A stretch of 46,882 bases of DNA. Origin: Litorilituus sp. (GTDB taxonomy: Bacteria > Pseudomonadota > Gammaproteobacteria > Enterobacterales > Alteromonadaceae). The DNA is taken from the NCBI GenBank assembly GCA_030754235.1, contig JASMAS010000013.1:1-46882 (forward strand). The letters are read 5' to 3'. The notes beneath the pieces are model-generated. The model was not told where the DNA came from, did not search any database, and was given only the letters and a program-made list of their open reading frames with translations. Position numbers and translations under genes: made by a program. Numbering within the stretch: the stretch's first letter is position 1; every line of letters begins with the position of its first letter. This document shows, in pieces, positions 1 to 7,379 of the stretch.

Positions 1-1988
1 CCTGAGGTTTTCATTTTTCCATCATTAACTTTGCTCATGCGGTTTGCCCAGTTAACAATTAACTCACTCGACCAAGTGTCCTGTTCAAACGTTAAACCCA
101 CCGACCCCATTAATGGATTGATACTTTCAATATACTCATCAGAAATATCATCCTTTCCTTCTTGAATTGCTGCATTAGCAAACAAGGTCAAATTTTCACT
201 AACAAAATAATTAACACCTAACTCAATGCCTTTGATGGTAACGGCTTCAATATTTTGATATTGCCATGTTAATTTCTGCACCGGTCCATAAGGCCCAACA
301 ACATCTTCAACCTTCACAACATCAATAGAAATGAAATCATCAAATTCGTTATAATAGGCTGCCGCACTAAAGGCAAAGTCACCTAGATGGCCTCGAACAC
401 CCACTTCAAAAGTATCACTCTTTTCAGGTGCTAAATCTTCACTTGGAATAATCTCATAATAATAACCAAAACCAATTTGAGAATGTTGAATATAGGCCAA
501 GTCATAGGCAGGTACTTTAAACCCTTGTCCGAACTGAGCAAAAGCAATTAAGTCCGGTTTAATTTTATATAAGGCGCCTAAATTAAAAGAAATATTGTTT
601 TTTTCAATGACAGAAAACTCTGAACCATCCAGTTTTAACGCGCCACCTGGATCCATTTTATAAGTATCAAAACGTGTCCCAGGAGTGACGAGGAGTTTCC
701 CCGCTAATAAACTAATTTCATCATTGATAAATATCCCCATGCGCTCAACATTATTCACAGGAAACTTATCTGTGGTTAAGTCTCTTTGTGGCTCATCAAC
801 GCCTTCAACTGTTCGAAACTCATAAACAGTACGCAATGTCTCTGTGGTTTCAATATCTACACCAAAACCAAGGGTATGGGTATCACCCAACTCTTTGGTC
901 GCATTAGATAAAAATCCCAAAGTGTCTTGCTCATAACTAGAGGTCTGCCACATATGACGCTTTTCAAATACGTTAAACATTGGCGCATTGATATCTAAGA
1001 ACCCGTACTGTACATCTTCTTGGCTCGTTTTTTTATTATAAAGGCTTATATTTAAATAATCATACCAGGCTGTTTGTGTTGTAGATTGATAATCAAGCTT
1101 AACGGAGTGACTTGCTTTATCACCACGACTATTTTCATCGGCAATAATATAACCGTAACTCGCTAAAGAACGGAATGCGCTCAGTAAACCACCTGCGCTT
1201 TCTCCCTTAGTATCTTGCTGCCAGTAATCAGCAATTAAACTAATAAAGTTAGCCTCATCAATATTGTATTTCGCTTTATATAAAGCACTCTGGGAAGTAA
1301 TATCGAAAGGATTGTTGTCTTTAGCATAGTTTTGCTGCTCATCACCGTCACGGTAAGTAAGATTTAATAATTGTTCAAATCCTCCCGTTTTTAATGCTAA
1401 GGTGGTGCCAATATTTGTCTGCTCACCGTCACCTGTATAACCAAGTGTTACATTACCTGCAAAATCCTCACCATCACTTAATACATCACTCGCATCTTTG
1501 GTGGTAAACACAACAATGCCGCCAAGTGCATCTGAGCCATATAAAGAAGAAGCAGCACCTTTAGCAACTTCAACTTGTTTTAAAGTATCTGTTTCAACAA
1601 AGCCTCGGCCAACAAAGTTATTAGCACCATTAGCACCATAGCCTTCATTCATACGCATACCATCTTTAATCATCAAGATGCGATCACCACCCATGCCACG
1701 CACAATAATATTTTGTGCACCGCCTGTAGAACCAGTTACATAAACACTTGGATCATATTTGAATAATTGATTCATGTCGGCAACAGCATTTTTTTCAAGA
1801 TCTTTAGCAGTAACAACAGAGATACTACCTGCAACATCTTTTAAAGGTTTTGCTGTCCTTGAACCACTAACCACGATAATTTCTAAGTCTTCTACCTGAT
1901 CATCAGGTGCATAAGCATTAGCATTAGGTGTACTTATAACAGCAGCGGCAACAGCAATTGCTATGGCCGATTTAATTAAACTATTCAT
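1..1988 (-). CDS. hmuR: TonB-dependent outer-membrane receptor, HmuR-like (haem/metalloporphyrin uptake), C-terminus cut by window edge
   Basis: Reading leftward from the ATG at 1988, one open frame of 662 residues runs off the left edge. Residues 1-25 are a signal peptide ending in ANA. A TonB-box-like stretch (EIIVVSG) follows near residue 35, then a plug domain (IIVRGMGGDRILMIKDGMR, later SSLYGSDALGG) and a long beta-barrel. Haem receptors carry FRAP and NPNL boxes with a histidine between them. Here FKVP is at 490-493, His502 follows, and a PSEDLAPEKSDTFEVG stretch starts at 515, so a degenerate version of that signature is present. An AGGAA ribosome site lies 8 bases before the start. 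It is divergent from the hmuU-hmuV-hmuS-like operon with a Fur box between them, which points to iron control. The substrate is inferred from neighbours; another metal chelate is possible. Confidence 0.85.
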   Translation of the reverse strand, partial: MNSLIKSAIAIAVAAAVISTPNANAYAPDDQVEDLEIIVVSGSRTAKPLKDVAGSISVVTAKDLEKNAVADMNQLFKYDPSVYVTGSTGGAQNIIVRGMGGDRILMIKDGMRMNEGYGANGANNFVGRGFVETDTLKQVEVAKGAASSLYGSDALGGIVVFTTKDASDVLSDGEDFAGNVTLGYTGDGEQTNIGTTLALKTGGFEQLLNLTYRDGDEQQNYAKDNNPFDITSQSALYKAKYNIDEANFISLIADYWQQDTKGESAGGLLSAFRSLASYGYIIADENSRGDKASHSVKLDYQSTTQTAWYDYLNISLYNKKTSQEDVQYGFLDINAPMFNVFEKRHMWQTSSYEQDTLGFLSNATKELGDTHTLGFGVDIETTETLRTVYEFRTVEGVDEPQRDLTTDKFPVNNVERMGIFINDEISLLAGKLLVTPGTRFDTYKMDPGGALKLDGSEFSVIEKNNISFNLGALYKIKPDLIAFAQFGQGFKVPAYDLAYIQHSQIGFGYYYEIIPSEDLAPEKSDTFEVGVRGHLGDFAFSAAAYYNEFDDFISIDVVKVEDVVGPYGPVQKLTWQYQNIEAVTIKGIELGVNYFVSENLTLFANAAIQEGKDDISDEYIESINPLMGSVGLTFEQDTWSSELIVNWANRMSKVNDGKMKTS

Positions 1989-2095
1989 ATTCTATATTCC
2001 TGTTAGTTTTTAATGTTAACCCAATCAAACAGGACAATTAAGACTGAGATTATTTGATGGCGCACATAATACAGATTTAATTACTTTTGTAAACA

Positions 2096-2118
2096 CAAAC
2101 GATAACAATTATCGTTTG
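2096..2118. promoter_or_regulatory. Fur box in the divergent hmuR/hmuU control region
   Basis: Two perfect 10-bp inverted arms, CAAACGATAA and TTATCGTTTG, flank a 3-bp centre CAA. The core GATAACAATTATC differs from the 13-bp Fur core GATAATNATTATC at one position. It lies 108 bp upstream of the receptor start and about 60-110 bp upstream of the channel gene, so one site could repress both directions when iron is sufficient. The palindrome is seen directly; Fur binding is inferred from the consensus. Confidence 0.8.
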
Positions 2119-2176
2119 CAAAAAACAGTTGTTTCAGGTAAATTAACGCCAAATTTAGTCTATCTCGTAGGATGTA

Positions 2177-2773
2177 TTGGTTACCCATATCACTACGACA
2201 CTCATCATCAGCATAGGTTTTACTGTAATGACTATTCAATCTATCGAATCCATCATGGCCAATGTGTCAACGTTGTTAATGACACCTGTTATTATCGCAA
2301 TCGTTTTATTACTGATTTATGCAGTATTCACTATAGGTCGCTTTGTTTCTCAATATGCGCTAAGGAAAAAAAATGCCATTGCTTATGTTAAACAAGTCAA
2401 TAATCAACAAAATCAAGTAATAGCTGGCTACCCTATTCATAATTACTTTGTTACTAACCCCAAAGCCAGTGAAGATGAATTAGAAGTTTTCGCCTTAAAA
2501 AAATTAGAGACACTGCGCATTGTCACACGAATTGCACCAATGTTAGGGCTTATCGCGACGATGATCCCCATGGGACCTGCTCTACAAGCTATGGCTGACG
2601 GCAATATTCAGGGTATTAGTGAAAATTTAATTATTGCCTTTGCTGCGGTTATTTGGGGGTTAACTATATCAACCTTAACCTTCTGGCCAGCGTCAGTAAA
2701 AAAACGTTGGTGTGCACAAGAGCTGATCAATATTCGAAAACTAAAGGATGATATTACTGGAGCGGCAATTTAA
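2177..2773 (+). CDS. hmuU: MotA/TolQ/ExbB-type proton channel family protein, HmuU-like
   Basis: This inner-membrane protein has up to 198 residues and three membrane segments: one near residues 35-60 (VIIAIVLLLIYAVF), one in the conserved APMLGLIATMIPMGPAL block, and one in IIAFAAVIWGLTISTLTF. The last two make up the ExbB/TolQ/MotA signature that forms a proton path with a partner subunit. The partner is probably the DUF2149 gene that overlaps its stop codon by one base (TAATG). The start is uncertain. TTG at 2177 has AGGA only 4 bases away, while ATG at 2228 (MTIQSIES) has TAGG about 10 bases away and gives a more usual 181-residue protein. Family knowledge links such pairs to CobN-like proteins in haem uptake loci; energising the adjacent TonB-dependent receptor is inference. 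Confidence 0.82.
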   Translation: MVTHITTTLIISIGFTVMTIQSIESIMANVSTLLMTPVIIAIVLLLIYAVFTIGRFVSQYALRKKNAIAYVKQVNNQQNQVIAGYPIHNYFVTNPKASEDELEVFALKKLETLRIVTRIAPMLGLIATMIPMGPALQAMADGNIQGISENLIIAFAAVIWGLTISTLTFWPASVKKRWCAQELINIRKLKDDITGAAI

Positions 2774-3102
2774 TGCGATTTTTAGAGGAAGATGAGGAGC
2801 TTAATCCTATTGTGAGTGCCGTTAATTTAGTCGATGTGTTTTTAGTCATTATCGCTGCACTACTAATTGCCCTAGCACAAAGTCCACTTAATATTTATGC
2901 TAATGACGATGTCACGGTAATAAAAAATGCGGGTAAACCCAATATGGAAATGATTGTTAAAAAGGGCAAGGAAATTAAACAGTTTAAATCTAATGGCGCT
3001 ATTGGCAGTGGTGAAGGATCACGCGCAGGTGTTGCATATAAAATGACAGATGGCAGTTTTGTCTATGTCCCTGAAAGTGACCAGCAGCCATCACAAAAAT
3101 AA
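2773..3102 (+). CDS. hmuV: DUF2149 family protein, HmuV-like partner of the ExbB-like channel
   Basis: A 109-residue protein with one N-terminal membrane segment (residues 21-39, VDVFLVIIAALLIALAQSP) and a short periplasmic domain. It ends in GEGSRAGVAYKMTDGSFVYVPE, the typical DUF2149 C-terminal motif. The single N-terminal anchor plus periplasmic tail is the layout of ExbD/TolR/MotB-type partners, although the sequence is not ExbD. The start ATG overlaps the upstream stop (TAATG), so translation is coupled, and a 25-base gap separates it from the CobN-like gene. In Porphyromonas hmu loci this family also sits between the channel gene and other hmu genes. A role as the channel's second subunit is inferred. 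Confidence 0.8.
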   Translation: MRFLEEDEELNPIVSAVNLVDVFLVIIAALLIALAQSPLNIYANDDVTVIKNAGKPNMEMIVKKGKEIKQFKSNGAIGSGEGSRAGVAYKMTDGSFVYVPESDQQPSQK

Positions 3103-3127
3103 CGATGACCTAACTAGAGCAAAATTT

Positions 3128-6100
3128 ATGAATAAAATTTTCCCGCTACTTTTTCTGATATCGACTTGTTTTTTTAGCCTGCGTATTCAGGCAGAAATGA
3201 CCGATAACACCCAAACTAAACCAAAAATAATGATCATGATGTCTAGTCATGCATCAAAACCCAAAGGTGAACTATTAAAGAATTTAGCAAAAGATCTACC
3301 GTTTACTCTGGTAAATTTTAACACCCGAGGAAAATCAGAAGACGAAATAAAAACTCAATGGCAAAGTGCTAAATTAATTATGCTAGATGGCATTAATCCA
3401 ACGCTATCTAAATTTATGTTTTCCAAATATGAGTCATATTTAACGGCTTACCCTAATGTTCCAGTTATTTCTTTAGGTGATTTAACTAACGAAAAAACCA
3501 ATCAAGGGTTAACTGCTGATCAACAAACCACATTAGGGCAATATTATAACAATGCTGGTCAAAAAAATTTCGCAAATATGATGGAGTATATTAGCCAAAA
3601 AATCCTCTCAACGACTCCTTTGGCAACAATCCCAAAACCAATCATAGTGCCAAGTACAGGCCTTTATCATGATGAATTCACAACCAAACTAACGAGTGAT
3701 GAAGAGGCTTTTTTTACTTGGTTAGCCCCCCAAAAAAATATCCCCGTCATTGCAATAGCAATTCACAGAAACATTGTTGATTATGAACAAAAACAGGTTG
3801 TTAACGCGATAATTCAAGGGTTAGAAAAAAAAGGAGCAAAAGCGTTTGGTTTTTATTTTGATGACAATACCAAAGATGATTATACCTATACAGACTTATT
3901 ACTTGATGAACAAAATAATAGCAGAGTAAACCTACTAATCAATTATCGGTCTTTACATTATGTGGAAAAACGTCGAGGTGAATTTGAAGCATTAGGTGTA
4001 CCTGTTTTACATGCACTTAATTACAATGCTGGAGATGAGAAAGCTTTTGATCAAGACCATGCTGGCATATCCCCTTCGTTAACACCTTTTTTTCTTGTTA
4101 TACCTGAAGATACAGGTAGTACTGATCCCACAATGATTGCCGCTAAAAAAAATGGTGCTAAAGTTGTTATGAAAGCACAGCTTAATGCTTTAGTAGAGCG
4201 TGCTTACAACCATGCTTCTTTAGCTAAAACACCTAACAAAAATAAAAAAGTAGCGACTTTTATTTGGAATTATCCTCCCGGTGAAAAAAATATTGGTGCT
4301 GCCTTTTTAGATGTACCTTCTTCAATTGAACAAATAACTAAAGAGATGAAAAAAGAGGGGTATAACGTTGATATCAAAAGCGCTGAATATTTGATTGAGT
4401 CTGCAGGTAAACTATTACGCCCTTTTTATCGCGGTGAAGATATTCATGGTTTGATTGAACAAGACTTAGCTGATTACTTGCCTTTATCTACCTATAAAGC
4501 ATGGTTTTCACAATTACCTGACTCAGTTAAAAAACCGATTACTGAGCGTTGGGGAACCCCAGAAGAAAATAGCTTGTTAACTGAGTACAATGGGGAGCAA
4601 GCTTTTGTTATACCACGACTGAACTTAGGGAACTTAATTGTTTTGCCCCAAGGTATGCGTGGCAAAAACAGTAATGAACACAGTGCCTTATATCACAACA
4701 CAAAAACACCAATTAATCACGCTTATATGGCATTTTACCTCTATGCTCGTGATATTTTTGGAGCCAACGCTTTTATTCACTTAGGTACCCATGGCTCACA
4801 AGAATGGCTAACAGGTAAAGAGCGTGGTTTATCTGTTTATGATGCCCCAAATTTAGCCATTGGCAACTTACCAGTATTTTATCCTTATATTATTGATAAT
4901 GTAGGTGAGGCCATGCAAGCCAAGCGCCGTGGGCGAGCAACCATCATCAGTCATCTGACACCTGGATTTGCTAAAGCAGGTTTATATACCGAAGTGGCTA
5001 AATTAAATGAATTAATCAGCAATTATATGATGCTTGAGCAAGGTCAAACCAAACAAAACACCCAAGAAAAAATCATTAATTTAGCTACTAAGCTCAATAT
5101 TTTAGCTGATCTTCAGCTCAATGCAGAAACTGTCGCGAATAACTTTCCTAAACAAATAAGTACCCTGCAAGATCACCTTAATGAGCTAGCACAGCAAAGC
5201 CAGCCACTAGGTGTGCATACTTTTGGTTTACTGCCTAAAAGTGCACATTTATATACCACCATATTACAAATGTTAGGAGAAGAGTTTTCCCAGCGCGCCA
5301 AACAATATGAGCAAGATAATAATTTAGCCTTACCAGCAACAAAGCAGCGAGATGAACGCAAGGTGAAACAACTTGAAGCTTTAGCGGGCTATCAATTATT
5401 AAAGGTATATTTTGCTGGCACAAACACCAATAAAACACTGCCTGATTTATCAGCGCAATTAAAGGTAGATTTAGCACAAGCAAAAACCTATTGGGATAAC
5501 TTTCAACAAATGCCGGAAACCGAAAACCTATTACGTGCACTAAATGGTGAATATATTAATGTTAGCCATGGTGGTGATCCTATTAGAAACCCCGATGTTG
5601 TACCCACAGGTAGGAATTTAATTGGCTTTAACCCAGCTAAAGTCCCCAGTAAAGAAGCGTATCAAGCTGGTGTAACCTTAATGGATAAAACCATTGAAAA
5701 CTATTATGCAAAGCATGGCAAATACCCAGAAAAACTCGCTTTTTCTTTATGGTCACTTGAAACCATGCGTCATCAAGGTGCACTAGAGGCACAAATTCTA
5801 CATGCCTTAGGCTTAAAGCCTAAATGGAACCAGCAAGGTAATATAATAGGCACAGAAGTAATCGACTATAAAACGCTGGGGCGCCCAAGAATTGATGTCA
5901 CTATTACCGCTACAGGCTTATACCGAGATGCTTTTCCTAACGTTATGTTATGGTTAGCTAAAGCTATCGATAAAGTAGCGAAAATCAAAGAAGACAATAA
6001 TTTTGTGTATCGCCACACCAAAGCGTTAAAAGAACAATTATTAGCGGCAGGTAAGACTAAAGAAGATGCTAACTATTTATCCTCTATCCGTATTTTTTCC

Positions 6101-7129
6101 AATGAAACCGGAAACTATGGCACTGGATTAGCTGGTGCAAGCTTAGCTTCAAATACTTGGGAAGATGATAGTAAGCTGGCTGATTTGTATCTAAAGCGCA
6201 TGGGATATGCATTTGGAAGTGACGAAAAACGCTGGAGTGAAAATGTTGCCGATAGCGAGCTTTATTCAAAAGTACTCTCAGGTACGGATGCGGTCATTTT
6301 CTCTCGTTCAACCAACCTATATGCGCTAATGACGAATGATGATCCGTTTCAATATTTTGGTGGAATCGGTTTAGCCGTGCGCCATTTAGACGGTGAAACA
6401 CCCGAAATGTATGTCTCGAACTTACGCCGAAAAGATAATATTAAAGCACAAACCATGGAGCATTTTTTAAACCAAGAAATGCGCAGTCGCTACTTCCACC
6501 CTCGTTGGATCCAAGCGATGCAAGAGTCAGGTTATGCCGGTGCAACAGTAATACTTGATCGCATGAATAATATGTGGGGCTGGGAGGTGATGACACCAGA
6601 AGCGGTACGTGACGACCAATGGCAAGAGTTCTTTGAAGTATATATCGAAGATAAATATAACTTAGATATGCGTGAATTTTTTCAAAAAAATAATGCCCAC
6701 GCATTAGCCCAAATTATTGAACGTATGCTTGAAGCAGAGCGCAAAGGCTATTGGAAAACTGACGAAAAAACCATTAAAACCATGGTAAAAACTTACGCTG
6801 AATTAGCAAAGGAGTTTGATGTTATTACCGACAACAACAAATTCAATGACAACCTTAAAGCGCAAGCAGCGGGCTTTGGGTTATCAGCACAATTACCTGA
6901 TAGTATGCAACCACAAGCGACTACTGAGCGTGTCAAAACACAATCAGCGGCAATCGAGAAAATTGAAGGACAAAAACTTGAAGAGCAACACACTGAAGTT
7001 AAATCTATTGATGAAGATTACACTTGGCTGTCGCTATTGCTTTTAGTGTTTTTTGCTGGTTTTGTCAGTAATTTCATCACTACTAAGCCTAAAATAAGCA
7101 AAGTTGTTGCCCTGAAAAAAGCCGCTTAA
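3128..7129 (+). CDS. hmuS: Periplasmic, membrane-anchored CobN-like chelatase, HmuS-like (probable haem/metalloporphyrin dechelatase)
   Basis: A 1,333-residue member of the CobN/Mg-chelatase large-subunit family. The start at ATG 3128 is chosen because it gives a clean signal peptide (MNKIFPLLFLISTCFFSLRI, then QA) and has AGAG upstream; a longer frame begins at 3050 inside the previous gene. The family's HLGTHG...E motif is intact with His551, His555 and Glu559 (HLGTHGSQEWLTGK). Further conserved blocks include NLGNLIVLPQGMRG and NVSHGGDPIRNPDVVPTG. A membrane segment lies at about 1300-1318, followed by a lysine-rich tail. Cytoplasmic CobN, which inserts cobalt in B12 synthesis, has neither signal nor anchor and works with CobS/CobT, which are absent here. 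With a TonB receptor and the hmuU/hmuV pair next to it, it fits HmuS, described in Bacteroidota as removing metal from haem. Substrate and direction are inferred. Confidence 0.85.
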   Translation: MNKIFPLLFLISTCFFSLRIQAEMTDNTQTKPKIMIMMSSHASKPKGELLKNLAKDLPFTLVNFNTRGKSEDEIKTQWQSAKLIMLDGINPTLSKFMFSKYESYLTAYPNVPVISLGDLTNEKTNQGLTADQQTTLGQYYNNAGQKNFANMMEYISQKILSTTPLATIPKPIIVPSTGLYHDEFTTKLTSDEEAFFTWLAPQKNIPVIAIAIHRNIVDYEQKQVVNAIIQGLEKKGAKAFGFYFDDNTKDDYTYTDLLLDEQNNSRVNLLINYRSLHYVEKRRGEFEALGVPVLHALNYNAGDEKAFDQDHAGISPSLTPFFLVIPEDTGSTDPTMIAAKKNGAKVVMKAQLNALVERAYNHASLAKTPNKNKKVATFIWNYPPGEKNIGAAFLDVPSSIEQITKEMKKEGYNVDIKSAEYLIESAGKLLRPFYRGEDIHGLIEQDLADYLPLSTYKAWFSQLPDSVKKPITERWGTPEENSLLTEYNGEQAFVIPRLNLGNLIVLPQGMRGKNSNEHSALYHNTKTPINHAYMAFYLYARDIFGANAFIHLGTHGSQEWLTGKERGLSVYDAPNLAIGNLPVFYPYIIDNVGEAMQAKRRGRATIISHLTPGFAKAGLYTEVAKLNELISNYMMLEQGQTKQNTQEKIINLATKLNILADLQLNAETVANNFPKQISTLQDHLNELAQQSQPLGVHTFGLLPKSAHLYTTILQMLGEEFSQRAKQYEQDNNLALPATKQRDERKVKQLEALAGYQLLKVYFAGTNTNKTLPDLSAQLKVDLAQAKTYWDNFQQMPETENLLRALNGEYINVSHGGDPIRNPDVVPTGRNLIGFNPAKVPSKEAYQAGVTLMDKTIENYYAKHGKYPEKLAFSLWSLETMRHQGALEAQILHALGLKPKWNQQGNIIGTEVIDYKTLGRPRIDVTITATGLYRDAFPNVMLWLAKAIDKVAKIKEDNNFVYRHTKALKEQLLAAGKTKEDANYLSSIRIFSNETGNYGTGLAGASLASNTWEDDSKLADLYLKRMGYAFGSDEKRWSENVADSELYSKVLSGTDAVIFSRSTNLYALMTNDDPFQYFGGIGLAVRHLDGETPEMYVSNLRRKDNIKAQTMEHFLNQEMRSRYFHPRWIQAMQESGYAGATVILDRMNNMWGWEVMTPEAVRDDQWQEFFEVYIEDKYNLDMREFFQKNNAHALAQIIERMLEAERKGYWKTDEKTIKTMVKTYAELAKEFDVITDNNKFNDNLKAQAAGFGLSAQLPDSMQPQATTERVKTQSAAIEKIEGQKLEEQHTEVKSIDEDYTWLSLLLLVFFAGFVSNFITTKPKISKVVALKKAA

Positions 7130-7379
7130 TAAAAAAGAGCCTGCAAGTTATCACCAGTTAATTACAGGCTTTAGCTGTCAAAAGAAGATGATAGCTACTC
7201 GGTTGACACTGCTGTCAAGCATGTTGGCATAATAGTGCTGGACGATCATTTTGTTCAGCAACACTATAAGCTTAGTTCTGAGAAGCTATTTAATTTTCTA
7301 ATAAATTTCAATTTACTACCTAAAGCCTTTAGGCTTTATATCGAGCGCAGAGCTGCCGACAAGAGAGTGTACTAATAGG
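7130..7379. other. Intergenic stretch with several hairpins between convergent hmuS and the HD-GYP-like gene
   Basis: No gene is seen in these 250 bases. There are four inverted repeats: AGCCTG/CAGGCT at 7138-7143 and 7165-7170, followed by only three T; TTGACA/TGTCAA at 7203-7218; ATAGTG..CTG against CAG..CACTAT at 7232-7267; and TAAAGCC/GGCTTTA at 7321-7338 with a 4-base loop. The first and last probably end the two converging transcripts. The two in the middle are unexplained. Confidence 0.5.
7321..7338 (-). terminator. Hairpin likely ending the leftward HD-GYP-like transcript
   Basis: Perfect 7-bp arms TAAAGCC/GGCTTTA around TTTA lie about 40 bases downstream of the leftward gene's stop. 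There is no long T-run on either strand, so it is a weak or Rho-assisted terminator. Confidence 0.4.

Noticed and set aside
2116-2391. A 91-residue plus-strand ORF overlapping the channel gene
   Set aside because: It begins at the end of the Fur box, is in another frame than the membrane protein, has an atypical composition rich in His, Tyr and Cys, and no ribosome site.
5173-5540. Two minus-strand ORFs inside the CobN-like gene
   Set aside because: They are antisense to well-conserved CobN coding sequence and have no ribosome sites; frame shadows.
3128-7129. Calling the gene cobN of cobalamin biosynthesis
   Set aside because: It has a signal peptide and C-terminal anchor, lacks cobS/cobT or other cob genes nearby, and sits with hmuU/hmuV-like genes under a Fur box.
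7138-7170. Strong intrinsic terminator after the CobN-like gene
   Set aside because: The stem is only 6 bp with a 21-base loop and three T follow; kept as a weak hairpin in the intergenic entry only.
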